From Flexistipes sp. (GTDB lineage Bacteria; Chrysiogenota; Deferribacteres; Deferribacterales; Flexistipitaceae), in contig NZ_JAXKVW010000009.1 in the NCBI RefSeq assembly GCF_036172515.1, positions 44,304 to 108,303 on the forward strand: DNA of 64,000 nt, given 5' to 3'. Numbering within the stretch: position 1 is the stretch's first letter; every line of letters starts with the position of its first letter. The position numbers were made by a program, and so were the translations under genes. This document shows positions 57,557-64,000 of this stretch, one piece after another. The notes beneath the pieces were generated by a model that saw only the letters and a program-made list of their open reading frames with translations, was not told the origin of the DNA and did not search any database.

Positions 57557-58099
57557 ATGACGGATAAAGAAAAAAAATACTTTGCTTTAACATTTGTAAG
57601 CAAAGACAGATACGGCATAGTGGCAGATGTTTCCAAAGTACTGTATGATAACGGGTTTAACCTTGAGGACTCCAGCTCAACACTGCTCAGAGGCTTCTTT
57701 TCAATGATTCTCATTGTAGCCACAAGGCAGGATTATACCGAGGAAGAGATAAAGGGCATGTTCGACAAACTGAAGGATATTTCAATCAGCGTGCGGAAAA
57801 TGAACGGCTCTGATGCCACAATTGCAGAAGGATTATCTTATGTAGTTTCCGTTTACGGATCCGACAAGCCCGGGATTGTATACAAGGTAACAGATTATTT
57901 GAGAAGTAAAAATATTAATGTAATAGATTTACAGACAAAGGTTGCGGGCAAAGAAAATAAGCCTATCTATATAATGGTACTTGAGATTCTTGTTCCTGAA
58001 AATTATCAGGAAGAGGAATGGACTATGCCTTTAAAAGCGTTGTCGGATCAGATGGGCACGGATATTCACATAAGACAAATTGAGACATACGAGTTTTAA
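57557..58099 (+). CDS. tandem ACT-domain protein (GcvR-like)
   Basis: 180 residues made of two ACT domains: FALTFVSKDRYGIVADVSKVLYDNGFNLEDSSSTLLRGFFSMIL (about 8-50) and YVVSVYGSDKPGIVYKVTDYLRSKNINVIDLQTKVAG (about 95-130). It resembles GcvR, the accessory repressor of glycine cleavage in enterobacteria, but no gcv genes are present, so the ligand and target are unknown. ATG 57557 lies seven bases after GGGGTG; ATG 57542 is an alternative. It precedes def by two bases. Confidence 0.8.
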   Translation: MTDKEKKYFALTFVSKDRYGIVADVSKVLYDNGFNLEDSSSTLLRGFFSMILIVATRQDYTEEEIKGMFDKLKDISISVRKMNGSDATIAEGLSYVVSVYGSDKPGIVYKVTDYLRSKNINVIDLQTKVAGKENKPIYIMVLEILVPENYQEEEWTMPLKALSDQMGTDIHIRQIETYEF

Positions 58100-58101
58100 C
58101 G

Positions 58102-58605
58102 ATGGCTGTAAAAGAGATTTTGGTCTATCCCGATGAAAGGTTAAAAGAATTCAGTGAAAAAGTCACCGAACTGACCGATGAAATCAGAAATGTAATAAAA
58201 GATCTCACGGACACTATGGATGCCACATCTCATTCCGTAGGTATTGCAGCCCCTCAGATAGGTGCGCTCCACCGTATAATTGCAATTGATGCATCAAAAA
58301 ATAAAAAATGCAGCTACAATCACGGAAAACTTGTTTTAATAAATCCGGAAGTGGTCAAATGGGAAGGGATAATGCAGTTCAGAGAAGGGTGCATGAGCGT
58401 TCCGGACTATACGGGCAATGTCAACCGTGCACGAAAAGTTATGGTGCAGTATCAGGATGAAAATTTCGAAGACAGGGTTATCGAAACCGAAGACTTCGAA
58501 GCTGTACTGCTGCAGCATGAGATTGACCATTTGGACGGAATACTTTTTGTGGACAGAATTATTTCCAAACGTACCGATCTTTTCAGAAGGAAAAAGTACA
58601 GATGA
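58102..58605 (+). CDS. def: peptide deformylase
   Basis: Fe2+/Zn2+ enzyme that removes the N-terminal formyl group from new proteins. The 167 residues carry motif 1 GIAAPQIG, motif 2 EGCMSVP with the metal-ligand Cys, and motif 3 QHEIDHLDG with two His ligands and catalytic Glu. It overlaps the next gene by four bases. The initiator tRNA gene lies just beyond that gene, a suggestive grouping of formyl-Met functions. fmt is not in the window. Confidence 0.96.
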   Translation: MAVKEILVYPDERLKEFSEKVTELTDEIRNVIKDLTDTMDATSHSVGIAAPQIGALHRIIAIDASKNKKCSYNHGKLVLINPEVVKWEGIMQFREGCMSVPDYTGNVNRARKVMVQYQDENFEDRVIETEDFEAVLLQHEIDHLDGILFVDRIISKRTDLFRRKKYR

Positions 58606-59576
58606 AAAAAATAATCGTTACGAAAAAACTCCCCTTCGACATAGAGGACTCTTTCAAAAACTATGACCTAATCTACAACAAATCCTCTGAGCCTCTAAGC
58701 GAAGATGAATTGCAAAGGGAATTATACGATGCTGATGCAGTTATTTCCATGCTTTCGGACAAAATCGATGCCAGGGTGCTTGAAAATGCAGGAAATCTAA
58801 AAGTTGTGGCGAACTACGCCGTTGGTTTTAACAATATTGACACAGATTACTGTTCGGAGAAAAATATCGTAGTATGCAATACTCCCCATGTTTTAACAGA
58901 AGCCACTGCCGAGTTGGGGTTTGCCCTTATGATTTCCGCCGCACGAAGAATTGTTGAAGCTGACAAATTTGTCCGGCAGGGCAAATTTAAAGGATGGGAG
59001 CCGACACTTTTTTTGGGACACGGTTTACAAAACAAAACACTTGGCATATACGGATTCGGCAAAATCGGCCAGACTTTGGGGAATTTTGCGCGAAATTTCA
59101 AAATGAATATAATATACAACTCAAGAAGCAGAAAAAGACATGAAGAGAATCTGATTGATGCTCAATATGTGACTTTTGAACATCTGCTGGAAAAATCCGA
59201 TTTCCTCGTTGTGACTGCTCCTCTGAATACATCCACAAAACACCGGTTTACAAAAAACGAATTCGAAAAAATGAAAAGCTCATCCGTCTTTATCAATCTT
59301 GGAAGAGGTGAAATTGTAAGAGAATCAGACCTTGCCGAAGCACTGGAAAACGGCGAAATCACATACGCAGGTCTTGATGTGTATGAATTCGAACCCTCGG
59401 TAAACAAAAAACTTCTCAGTATGGACAATGTTATTTTACTGCCTCACATAGGTAGCGCAACAGTAACTGCACGTAAGGAAATGGCTAAACTGTGCGTACA
59501 ATCCGTAAAAGAAGTTTTGGAAAAAAATAATGTGCCCTGGAATGCTGTTAATAAAAATTTTATTGTTGACAAATAA
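58602..59576 (+). CDS. D-isomer-specific 2-hydroxyacid dehydrogenase
   Basis: NAD(P)-dependent oxidoreductase of 324 residues in the glyoxylate/hydroxypyruvate reductase group. Substrate loop VVANYAVGFNNID, nucleotide loop LGIYGFGKIGQTLG, catalytic Arg in FINLGRGEIVRE, Glu in DVYEFEP and His in LLPHIGSAT are all present. The exact substrate (glyoxylate, hydroxypyruvate, other 2-ketoacids) is undecided. The Ser/Arg pair after the Rossmann beta2 (YNSRSRKRHE) suggests NADPH preference. It is coupled to def and followed by two tRNA genes. Confidence 0.9.
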   Translation: MKKIIVTKKLPFDIEDSFKNYDLIYNKSSEPLSEDELQRELYDADAVISMLSDKIDARVLENAGNLKVVANYAVGFNNIDTDYCSEKNIVVCNTPHVLTEATAELGFALMISAARRIVEADKFVRQGKFKGWEPTLFLGHGLQNKTLGIYGFGKIGQTLGNFARNFKMNIIYNSRSRKRHEENLIDAQYVTFEHLLEKSDFLVVTAPLNTSTKHRFTKNEFEKMKSSSVFINLGRGEIVRESDLAEALENGEITYAGLDVYEFEPSVNKKLLSMDNVILLPHIGSATVTARKEMAKLCVQSVKEVLEKNNVPWNAVNKNFIVDK

Positions 59577-59606
59577 ATTATTTTCGGTATATTTAGCACT
59601 CGCTGA

Positions 59607-59683
<77 letters not shown>

Positions 59684-59693
59684 AGCCTATAAT

Positions 59694-59716
59694 CCGGCTG
59701 CAAGGCCGGTTTTTTA
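59694..59716 (+). terminator. hairpin with T-tract after tRNA-fMet
   Basis: CCGGC / GCCGG stem with a six-base loop followed by seven T, between the two tRNA genes. Confidence 0.8.
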
Positions 59717-59730
59717 ATATAGCAGAATAC

Positions 59731-59804
59731 GGCGGCATAGCTCAGTTGGTTAGAGCATACGGCTCATATCCGTAGCGTCCGGGGTTCAATTCCCTGTGCC
59801 GCCA
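59731..59804 (+). tRNA. elongator tRNA-Met (CAT)
   Basis: Starts GGCGGCATAGCTCAG, with acceptor stem GGCGGCA/TGCCGCC, anticodon CAT at 59765-59767 and T-loop GGTTCAATTCC. CCA is not encoded. The body matches elongator Met better than the lysidine-modified tRNA-Ile2, which also has CAT. Confidence 0.93.
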
Positions 59805-59935
59805 CTCTTTTTTCTCTTAAAATTCTCAAAATTTTTGATTTCAAAAAAGTGGCGGCTTAGTGAGTTTTTCATATTTAAAAAAAGAATGTTATAGGTTTAA
59901 TAATTGTTTTTTCAAAATCGAGACTTTAAACGTTC

Positions 59936-60004
59936 GTTACATCAACTTCCTCAACCTTTACCTCTCCACTTCCCTTCCTCACTATCTCACTACTTCCCTA
60001 TCTG
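59936..60004. repeat. word-repeat tract
   Basis: TACATCAACTTCCTCAACC, then TTTACC, CTCTCCACTTCCC and CACTATCTCACTACTTCCC words, matching the CAACC-CTACC-CACTCCC block order of 3281-3452. The whole 59805-60346 interval has no supported gene. Confidence 0.55.
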
Positions 60005-60174
60005 CCATATCTCTTAAATTGAGAGATCAAAAAAAAATTCTTTAGCAACCTCCCAAAATTTTTGTACTTATGCTATTTGACAATACTTTATCTTAATATC
60101 GGGGTTTTCGCTCATAAAGATATCCCAATATTAAACACAGTTGTATATTTATTCGTTATGTCGTTTTATATGGC

Positions 60175-60240
60175 AGAGATTTCTCACTTTGTTCGAAATG
60201 ACAACAATTTATGTCATCCCGAGCGAAGCCGAGGGATCTC
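60175..60240. repeat. palindromic 'gtcatcccgagcgaagccgag' repeat
   Basis: Left arm GAGATTTCTCACTTTGTTCG...AATGAC and right arm GTCATCCCGAGCGAAGCCGAG...GGATCTC form an imperfect palindrome. The same family is at 63812-63885 and 1499-1538. Confidence 0.7.
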
Positions 60241-60346
60241 TATCTATGTACTAACAATATCTGCGTATTGTCATAGCTCTAAAAAATGGGAGGGTGCCAA
60301 AAAAATTCTCTGTTAACTTAATAATAAACTTGTGATATTATTTGTT

Positions 60347-60985
60347 ATGCCTGTTGATGAGAAGGAACTGTACAATCATTTTTTGAAACTTTTAAATCTG
60401 GAAAACTCAAAGACAATATCCAGCCCTTCCGAAGTGAGATTTCAACACCTGCTGCCTGAAGCGGAAAAAATAATTATGGAAAACAGGGAGGAGGCATTTC
60501 TTGAAAATATAGACTGCAAAAAAGGCTGTGGGTACTGCTGTATACTCAACATACCTGTTTTGCCTCCTGAATCGGATAATATTTACCATTTCATAAAATC
60601 CAACTTCAGCGATCAGCAGTTAAATATTATTAAGCAAAAGATAGACAGCTACGGATTTCAGATAAAAAATCTCGATGATGAAGAGAGAATTGTTTGCAGG
60701 AAACCCTGTATCTTCCTGTCTGACGAAGAAAGCTGCAGTATTTATCCTGTAAGACCGATATTATGCCGCTCAGTCACTTCCACCAGCGCTTCAAAATGTA
60801 AACAGGCTTTGGAAAGTGTGGCCATGGGAGATGAAAACACCGTACTAATGAACAGTTTCATTAAAGATTTATACAAAAATCTTTTTCTTGCTGTTTCAGA
60901 TTTTCTTTCTTCCAGAAACCTTCCGGGCAAAAGTGTCGAAATCACTCAGGCTGTCAAGAAATCACTGAATTCAGAACAAATCTGA
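60347..60985 (+). CDS. YkgJ-family cysteine-cluster protein
   Basis: 212-residue cytosolic protein with the YkgJ/UPF0153 cysteine pattern: CKKGCGYCC near residue 60, CRKPCIFLSDEESCSIYPVRPILCRS near 120-145, plus a later Cys in ASKCKQAL. These cysteines are thought to bind Zn or an Fe-S cluster. The biochemical role is unknown. ATG 60347 is preferred to a GTG at 60332. It is monocistronic. Confidence 0.85.
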   Translation: MPVDEKELYNHFLKLLNLENSKTISSPSEVRFQHLLPEAEKIIMENREEAFLENIDCKKGCGYCCILNIPVLPPESDNIYHFIKSNFSDQQLNIIKQKIDSYGFQIKNLDDEERIVCRKPCIFLSDEESCSIYPVRPILCRSVTSTSASKCKQALESVAMGDENTVLMNSFIKDLYKNLFLAVSDFLSSRNLPGKSVEITQAVKKSLNSEQI

Positions 60986-61031
60986 TACCTATTTGTGAGA
61001 GCTTTAAAAAATATCTCTTTTTACGCTTTTG

Positions 61032-61134
61032 GAAGTGGCGCTTTAGCGACGCCATGCCTACAATAATGTTTTTTCAAAACAATTTTGGCACGTATACCCA
61101 TTTTCGCACAAGCTGAAGCCGCGCTTCCTTACTT
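61032..61134. repeat. GGAAG-GCGCTTTAGC-type dispersed repeat pair
   Basis: GGAAGTGGCGCTTTAGCGACG at the left and GCTGAAGCCGCGCTTCC at the right are inverted versions of one motif. Related sequences are near 34108, 34266 and 34320 (CAGGAAGCGCGGTTTTAGCC, GCGGGACTAAAGTCCC). Confidence 0.5.
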
Positions 61135-61146
61135 ATGGAAGTCTCT

Positions 61147-61362
61147 TTACTGAATTTTTTGATAAGCTTCCGTAATTAGTTTCAGTAAAGGCTCATAGGT
61201 GTATTTCGTAAGTGTTATCCCCTTTTTGGTGGGTTTCCAGTCGTCACTCTCTTTGTCGAGATAGTAAATTCGTACATCAACAAAGTTCTTGCCCTTGTAC
61301 TCCTTTGCCTCAACCACAAACTTTTCCGTATTATTTTTCTGAACTTCACCAATTACAGACAT
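61147..61362 (-). CDS. PC4/YdbC-type transcriptional coactivator p15 domain protein
   Basis: 71 residues resembling the ssDNA-binding fold of PC4 and its bacterial YdbC relatives: VEAKEYKGKNFVDVRIYYLDKESDDWKPTKKGITLTKYTYEPLLKLITEAYQ (read in parts). KKGITLT is the family signature. It probably binds single-stranded nucleic acid; the target is unknown. ATG 61362 follows AAGGAGGAG. It is the last gene of a three-gene minus-strand unit (sprT-like, membrane protein, PC4). Confidence 0.8.
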   Translation of the reverse strand: MSVIGEVQKNNTEKFVVEAKEYKGKNFVDVRIYYLDKESDDWKPTKKGITLTKYTYEPLLKLITEAYQKIQ

Positions 61363-61378
61363 CACTCCTCCTTATTAA

Positions 61379-61726
61379 TCACAAGTATTTTTCATTATCG
61401 GCATAAAAACACTCACTTATCTTAAAACGTTTGTCATTATTGGTAATGATATATTTATCACCGCTGGACTTGTTCATTTCAATTATATATTCGCCCAGTT
61501 CAAATCGGTATAAATTTTTAGTATCGGAATCAATACATATTATAGCAGACTTATTTTGAGGACGGATAATCTTGAGATCATCCTCTTTGTCAAATGGAGC
61601 AGTAAAGAAACCCACAACGGCAGTGATAACCATAACAATAGCTCCCCAAAAAAGACTGAAAGCCAGAAAAAGAAAAAACAATATTAAAATAACGATAAAA
61701 ATCAGAAATATAAGAATCTCATTCAT
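61379..61726 (-). CDS. small membrane protein of unknown function
   Basis: 115 residues that I do not recognize. Residues 3-42 are two adjacent hydrophobic segments (ILIFLIFIVILILFFLFLAF and WGAIVMVITAVVGFF). The remaining 70 residues form a soluble, strand-rich domain (SAIICIDSDTKNLYRFELGEYIIEM). It overlaps the SprT-like gene by eight bases and precedes the PC4 gene by 16. Confidence 0.65.
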   Translation of the reverse strand: MNEILIFLIFIVILILFFLFLAFSLFWGAIVMVITAVVGFFTAPFDKEDDLKIIRPQNKSAIICIDSDTKNLYRFELGEYIIEMNKSSGDKYIITNNDKRFKISECFYADNEKYL

Positions 61727-62228
61727 TTTCAGTCCTCAAAGGTTCAACGTATTTCAATCTTTTGCCGCAAATCCGGCAGCTGTAAAAAAATTTTCCTCGG
61801 CTTCTTTCACTTCTGTTATGCCTTATGGCACTAAGATGATGCTTGCTGCATCCGCAGACATATAAAAAATATTTCATATTTCTAACATAAGTTTTTTTAA
61901 TATCAAAGTCGTGGGTTCTCTTTGGTGCTAAACCGAAAACGCTCATAACCTTTTTCCAGGTGGAACCATGCGGCTTATTTCTGATGCCACATTTATTGTC
62001 AATTTCATAGGATAAAATATGTGCATATTCATGGGGTAAAACTTCATTAACCATTTTCTCCGGGTAATGATAAAGAAAATCTCTGTTCAACCGGATAACT
62101 TTATTTTGAGCATCCGCTTTACCCGCAGACTGACCTCTTAAATCCACAATTACCTTACAATCCGGATGAAAGCCAAAAAATTCGTCACTTATGTTTTCTA
62201 ACTGATACAGCTTTTTTCGTATATCCAT
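61719..62228 (-). CDS. SprT-like zinc metalloprotease-family protein
   Basis: 169 residues with the SprT pattern: HEYAHILSYEI (HExxH) and the third ligand in HGSTWKKVMSVFG, then a C-terminal zinc-ribbon YVCGCSKHHLSAIRHNR...YSCRICGKRLKYV. SprT/SPRTN relatives cleave DNA-protein crosslinks; the bacterial role is poorly known. ATG 62228 is used in place of an upstream TTG. It is the first gene of the unit with the membrane protein and PC4. Confidence 0.85.
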   Translation of the reverse strand: MDIRKKLYQLENISDEFFGFHPDCKVIVDLRGQSAGKADAQNKVIRLNRDFLYHYPEKMVNEVLPHEYAHILSYEIDNKCGIRNKPHGSTWKKVMSVFGLAPKRTHDFDIKKTYVRNMKYFLYVCGCSKHHLSAIRHNRSERSRGKFFYSCRICGKRLKYVEPLRTENE

Positions 62229-62375
62229 ATCCGATACCAAAAATTAATTCTAAAAGCGAAAATTTAACACCGAAAATTAAAAAACACAATCCAATTCTGG
62301 AAAAGCTCCATTTGACTAAATAGATAGAAACTTGACAACGAAATGTAATAAATATAGGTTATCGCATCACAAAAT

Positions 62376-62465
62376 GGAGAGGTGGCAGAGTCCGGCCGAA
62401 TGCACCGCACTCGAAATGCGGCGCCCGACTTGCTCGGGCCGGGGGTTCGAATCCCTCCCTCTCCG
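62376..62465 (+). tRNA. tRNA-Ser (CGA)
   Basis: 90-nt class II tRNA. Acceptor stem GGAGAGG/CCTCTCC, discriminator G, anticodon CGA at 62412-62414, long variable arm CCCGACTTGCTCGGG and T-loop GGTTCGAATCC. CCA is not encoded. An integrase remnant follows 77 bp downstream. Confidence 0.96.
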
Positions 62466-62512
62466 TTTTCTTTCTTCTGTATTACCAACAACTTAGTTTT
62501 TCGGCAAAATCC

Positions 62513-62534
62513 ATTGTTCTAAAATTGTTCTAAA
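62513..62534. repeat. tandem 11-bp direct repeat
   Basis: ATTGTTCTAAA occurs twice in immediate succession between tRNA-Ser and the integrase remnant. Such repeats near an integrase end can be arm-type binding sites; that role is only inferred. Confidence 0.5.
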
Positions 62535-62541
62535 CGGTTTT

Positions 62542-62658
62542 TTATGCGTATATAAATTTGTCCAGTTCGTTCTTCTCTCCGTTAATCTGTTTGATTATCC
62601 TGCCGTATGTCTTGAATATCATCTGATGGCTGGAGTGACCAAGCTGTCTTGCCACTAG
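62542..62658 (-). pseudogene. tyrosine recombinase (phage-type integrase) C-terminal remnant
   Basis: Minus-strand frame ending in TAA at 62542-62544 reads VARQLGHSSHQMIFKTYG followed by RIIKQINGEKNELDKFIYA. This is the C-terminal box of phage-type integrases (LGHSS with the His, and the catalytic Tyr). Upstream, the frame enters a structured 112-bp element and loses all integrase similarity, so the N-terminal and catalytic parts are gone. Location beside tRNA-Ser is the classic island position. Confidence 0.8.
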
Positions 62659-62763
62659 CACCAGCCAAAGGACTGGTAAATATATTGTATACACAAATTG
62701 ATTGACTTCGTCAAATTTAGCTATTTACATAGCTGCCAATCGGTCATTGACCGATGCTAGTGG
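62652..62763. repeat. 112-bp multi-hairpin element bounded by a 9-bp inverted repeat
   Basis: Outer repeat CCACTAGCA (62652-62660) / TGCTAGTGG (62755-62763). Inside are four hairpins: CCAGCC-AAAG-GACTGG (62661-62676, one mismatch), TTGAC-TTC-GTCAA (62702-62714), AGCTAT-TTAC-ATAGCT (62719-62734) and ATCGGTC-ATT-GACCGAT (62739-62755). The whole folds like a cloverleaf on either strand. Its left edge coincides with the truncation of the integrase. No gene is seen from 62764 to 62972. Confidence 0.75.
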
Positions 62764-62972
62764 AACACATTATAATTTGATGTCCGCTGTGTTTAATAAA
62801 AGTGTTTGTCCGACATTATAAAAATTATTTATCTGAAATCACAGCTGCAAAAAAGGTGTTAAATCTACTAAATCTTATGGTTTCTCAAAGAGATTGTATA
62901 AAAAATGTGCACAATATTGGAAAGCCTACTTAGTGAAAAATAATGATGCTTTATTTTTTTAAATTTTCAATT

Positions 62973-63179
62973 TTAAGCAGTTTGTTTATTCATTTCTTCA
63001 TATGAAAATTCCCAAAGAGCAGCATTTGATTTAGCATGCTCTATTGTCATGTTAACTATATTCCCTTCAGCATCAACATCAATGTATATATTTTCGCTAA
63101 TTTCCCTTGTTTCAAAAACTTCACGGTCAGCAAATTCTATGAGAGCAGTATCCGTATCATTAAAATATTTTACTTTCAT
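62973..63179 (-). CDS. DUF2283 protein
   Basis: 68 residues of the DUF2283 type: MKVKYFNDTDTALIEF, VFETREISENIYIDVDAEGNIVNMTIEHAK. These small beta proteins are usually encoded next to a DUF4258-like partner and are often suspected antitoxin-like partners, without direct proof. It overlaps the upstream gene by four bases. Confidence 0.8.
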   Translation of the reverse strand: MKVKYFNDTDTALIEFADREVFETREISENIYIDVDAEGNIVNMTIEHAKSNAALWEFSYEEMNKQTA

Positions 63180-63418
63180 TTCTCATTCTCCTTATAGTTC
63201 CTGTCAAAAAAAGCATTATGTACTGTTTCACCATCTTCCAAAATGATAACTCTCAAATATTTATTCACCTCAGGTATTTTTGCCCATTTGCGGATTCTAC
63301 CGTCAGATTGGATTTCAGATTTCTCCGGATTGGTAATAACATGTTCTATCCACTCAATCTTGATCTTTGATCTATCGGTTCTTTCCCTTGTATAATTAAA
63401 ATATTTTGTAGTTTTCAT
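63176..63418 (-). CDS. DUF4258-like small protein paired with DUF2283
   Basis: 80 residues: IEWIEHVITNPEKSEIQSDGRIRKWAKIPEVNKYLRVIILEDGETVHNAFFDRNY (read in parts). The pattern HVITNPxxxxxxxDGRIRxWxxIPExxKYLRVIxLEDGxTVHNAFFDR is characteristic of a widespread small family next to DUF2283, likely a RelE/BrnT-like fold. Function unproven. It is first in the pair; ATG 63418. Confidence 0.75.
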   Translation of the reverse strand: MKTTKYFNYTRERTDRSKIKIEWIEHVITNPEKSEIQSDGRIRKWAKIPEVNKYLRVIILEDGETVHNAFFDRNYKENEK

Positions 63419-63581
63419 TTGTCAAATTCTATTTTAATTTTGTTTTTTTTGCAATATTCATCTCAACTGGGGCAGAGTGATCTAATCATCAAACAGCTAC
63501 AATAGAGCTTTGAATAATTGAGCCAACATAATTACCCCATCCTGCCCGAGCACTTAAATCTATAAGTGTTCGGAAATGGTC

Positions 63582-63620
63582 TCTCCCCCTGACTTAGGGG
63601 AAGATGCAGAGGGGGTACTT
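63582..63620. repeat. 'tctccccct...aggggaagatgc...gagggggtac' repeat, copy 1
   Basis: Partner of 63755-63794, sharing TCTCCCCCTG, the inverse CAGGGGGA-like arm and GAGGGGGTACTT. Region 63419-64000 contains only repeats; the open frame across it is not gene-like. Confidence 0.65.
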
Positions 63621-63754
63621 TTGACAACCGATATCCGAGATTTTTCCTCATCAGCTATCACCACTTCGGTAACCAACACTCTTGTCACCTCGACCGAAGC
63701 GGAGAGGTCTCTCTTGCAAAATAACTTAGCTTTCTTACTCCATCCTAACAGATA

Positions 63755-63794
63755 TCTCCCCCTGGTTTAGGGGGAGATGCAAGAGGGGGTACTT
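63755..63794. repeat. 'tctccccct...aggggg agatgc...gagggggtac' repeat, copy 2
   Basis: Second copy of the repeat at 63582-63620, 173 bp further on, with a perfect CTCCCCCT/AGGGGGAG stem. Confidence 0.65.
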
Positions 63795-63811
63795 ATTGTC
63801 AAACAACAATA

Positions 63812-63885
63812 GAGATCTCTCCGCTCCACTCCGTTCCGGTCGAGATGACAGATTTTTGTCATCCCGAGCGAAGCCGAGCGATCTC
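63812..63885. repeat. palindromic 'gtcatcccgagcgaagccgag' repeat
   Basis: GAGATCTCTCCGCTCCACTCC...GAGATGAC and GTCATCCCGAGCGAAGCCGAG...CGATCTC form an imperfect palindrome. Same family as 60175-60240. Confidence 0.75.
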
Positions 63886-64000
63886 CTGCCAATCAAACAT
63901 AAAACAACTCAAATACTATTCAGCCGCCGGATGGAATATAAATTGTGCGGCAGATCAATGGGAATTTTGTGCGCTCTCCGTTCCTTTTTCGTTATTTTAT

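Noticed and set aside
59731..59804. tRNA-Ile2 (CAT) interpretation
   Set aside because: Acceptor stem and body match elongator tRNA-Met; tRNA-Ile2 usually begins GGGCC(C/T).
60062..60316. 84-codon open frame upstream of the YkgJ gene
   Set aside because: Its second half is a translated dispersed repeat (CHPERSRGIS) and the first half has no recognizable features.
62652..62763. Integron attC site
   Set aside because: The outer arms do not contain the GTTRRRY/RYYYAAC core and no IntI is present; only an integrase C-terminus of the phage type remains.

Overview
The window is chromosomal DNA of an AT-rich, Gram-negative bacterium. Gram-negative signs are LolC/E-LolD-type lipoprotein export, a LolB-like lipoprotein, several lipobox proteins and a SurA/PrsA-like foldase. 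Rubrerythrin, a K+-dependent-type membrane pyrophosphatase and dispersed palindromes suggest an anaerobe. The gene content reminds me of Deferribacterota (Flexistipes/Deferribacter-like); that is inference, not a database match.

From 1 to about 29.9 kb everything is on the minus strand in tightly packed, often overlapping housekeeping genes. From the left edge these are a polar amino-acid ABC transporter (partial), murB with a nucleoside phosphorylase, a TRIC-like channel with lolD and lolC/E, guaA and guaB, and a nadE / split glutaminase / moaC / SH3 / ychF group. Next comes a long array that would be transcribed rph-rdgB-PBP-aroK-aroB-TPR-roadblock-aroQ-pepQ-efp-accB-accC-TPR lipoprotein-lolB-ispE-prs-pth-hppA, ending at a clear terminator near 13.27 kb. 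The order ychF-(hppA)-pth-prs-ispE-lolB closely matches the enterobacterial ychF-pth-prs-ispE-lolB neighbourhood.

From 29.9 to 34.7 kb is an accessory patch. It has two clusters of palindromic 'cattacgaggag' repeats flanking an intact RelE/ParE-Phd toxin-antitoxin pair and a decayed YefM-YoeB pair. Next to it are a large MopE-repeat/DUF1566 lipoprotein and two inverted-repeat elements, one with a second copy at 46.8 kb.

From 34.7 to 46.7 kb (minus) are comM, sppA and a cation antiporter. They are followed by an aromatic amino-acid operon, transcribed pheA-hisC-aroF-tyrA-aroA and running on into cmk-ispH-rpsA. With aroK, aroB and aroQ at 23.5-26.9 kb the window holds six of the seven common-pathway steps to chorismate (aroE and aroC are not seen, though aroF, aroB, aroQ, aroK and aroA are) and the Phe/Tyr branches.

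From 47 to 64 kb strands alternate: a GerMN-like protein, wrbA, rubrerythrin with a readable promoter and operator, a parvulin foldase, phoU-phoB-phoR behind a PHO-box-like array, a PanE-Nudix fusion, clpC, an ACT protein with def and a hydroxyacid dehydrogenase, two tRNA-Met genes, a YkgJ protein, PC4/membrane/SprT genes and tRNA-Ser(CGA). Beyond tRNA-Ser lies a decayed island: an integrase C-terminus truncated at a 112-bp multi-hairpin element, then a DUF2283/DUF4258-like pair and more dispersed repeats.

Most of the window is ordinary. The parts most worth a second look are the multi-hairpin element at 62.65 kb, the paired terminal-inverted-repeat elements, the modular 'word-repeat' intergenic tracts, the split NAD synthetase, the PanE-Nudix fusion, the degenerate class A PBP and the permease that appears to start at ATT.
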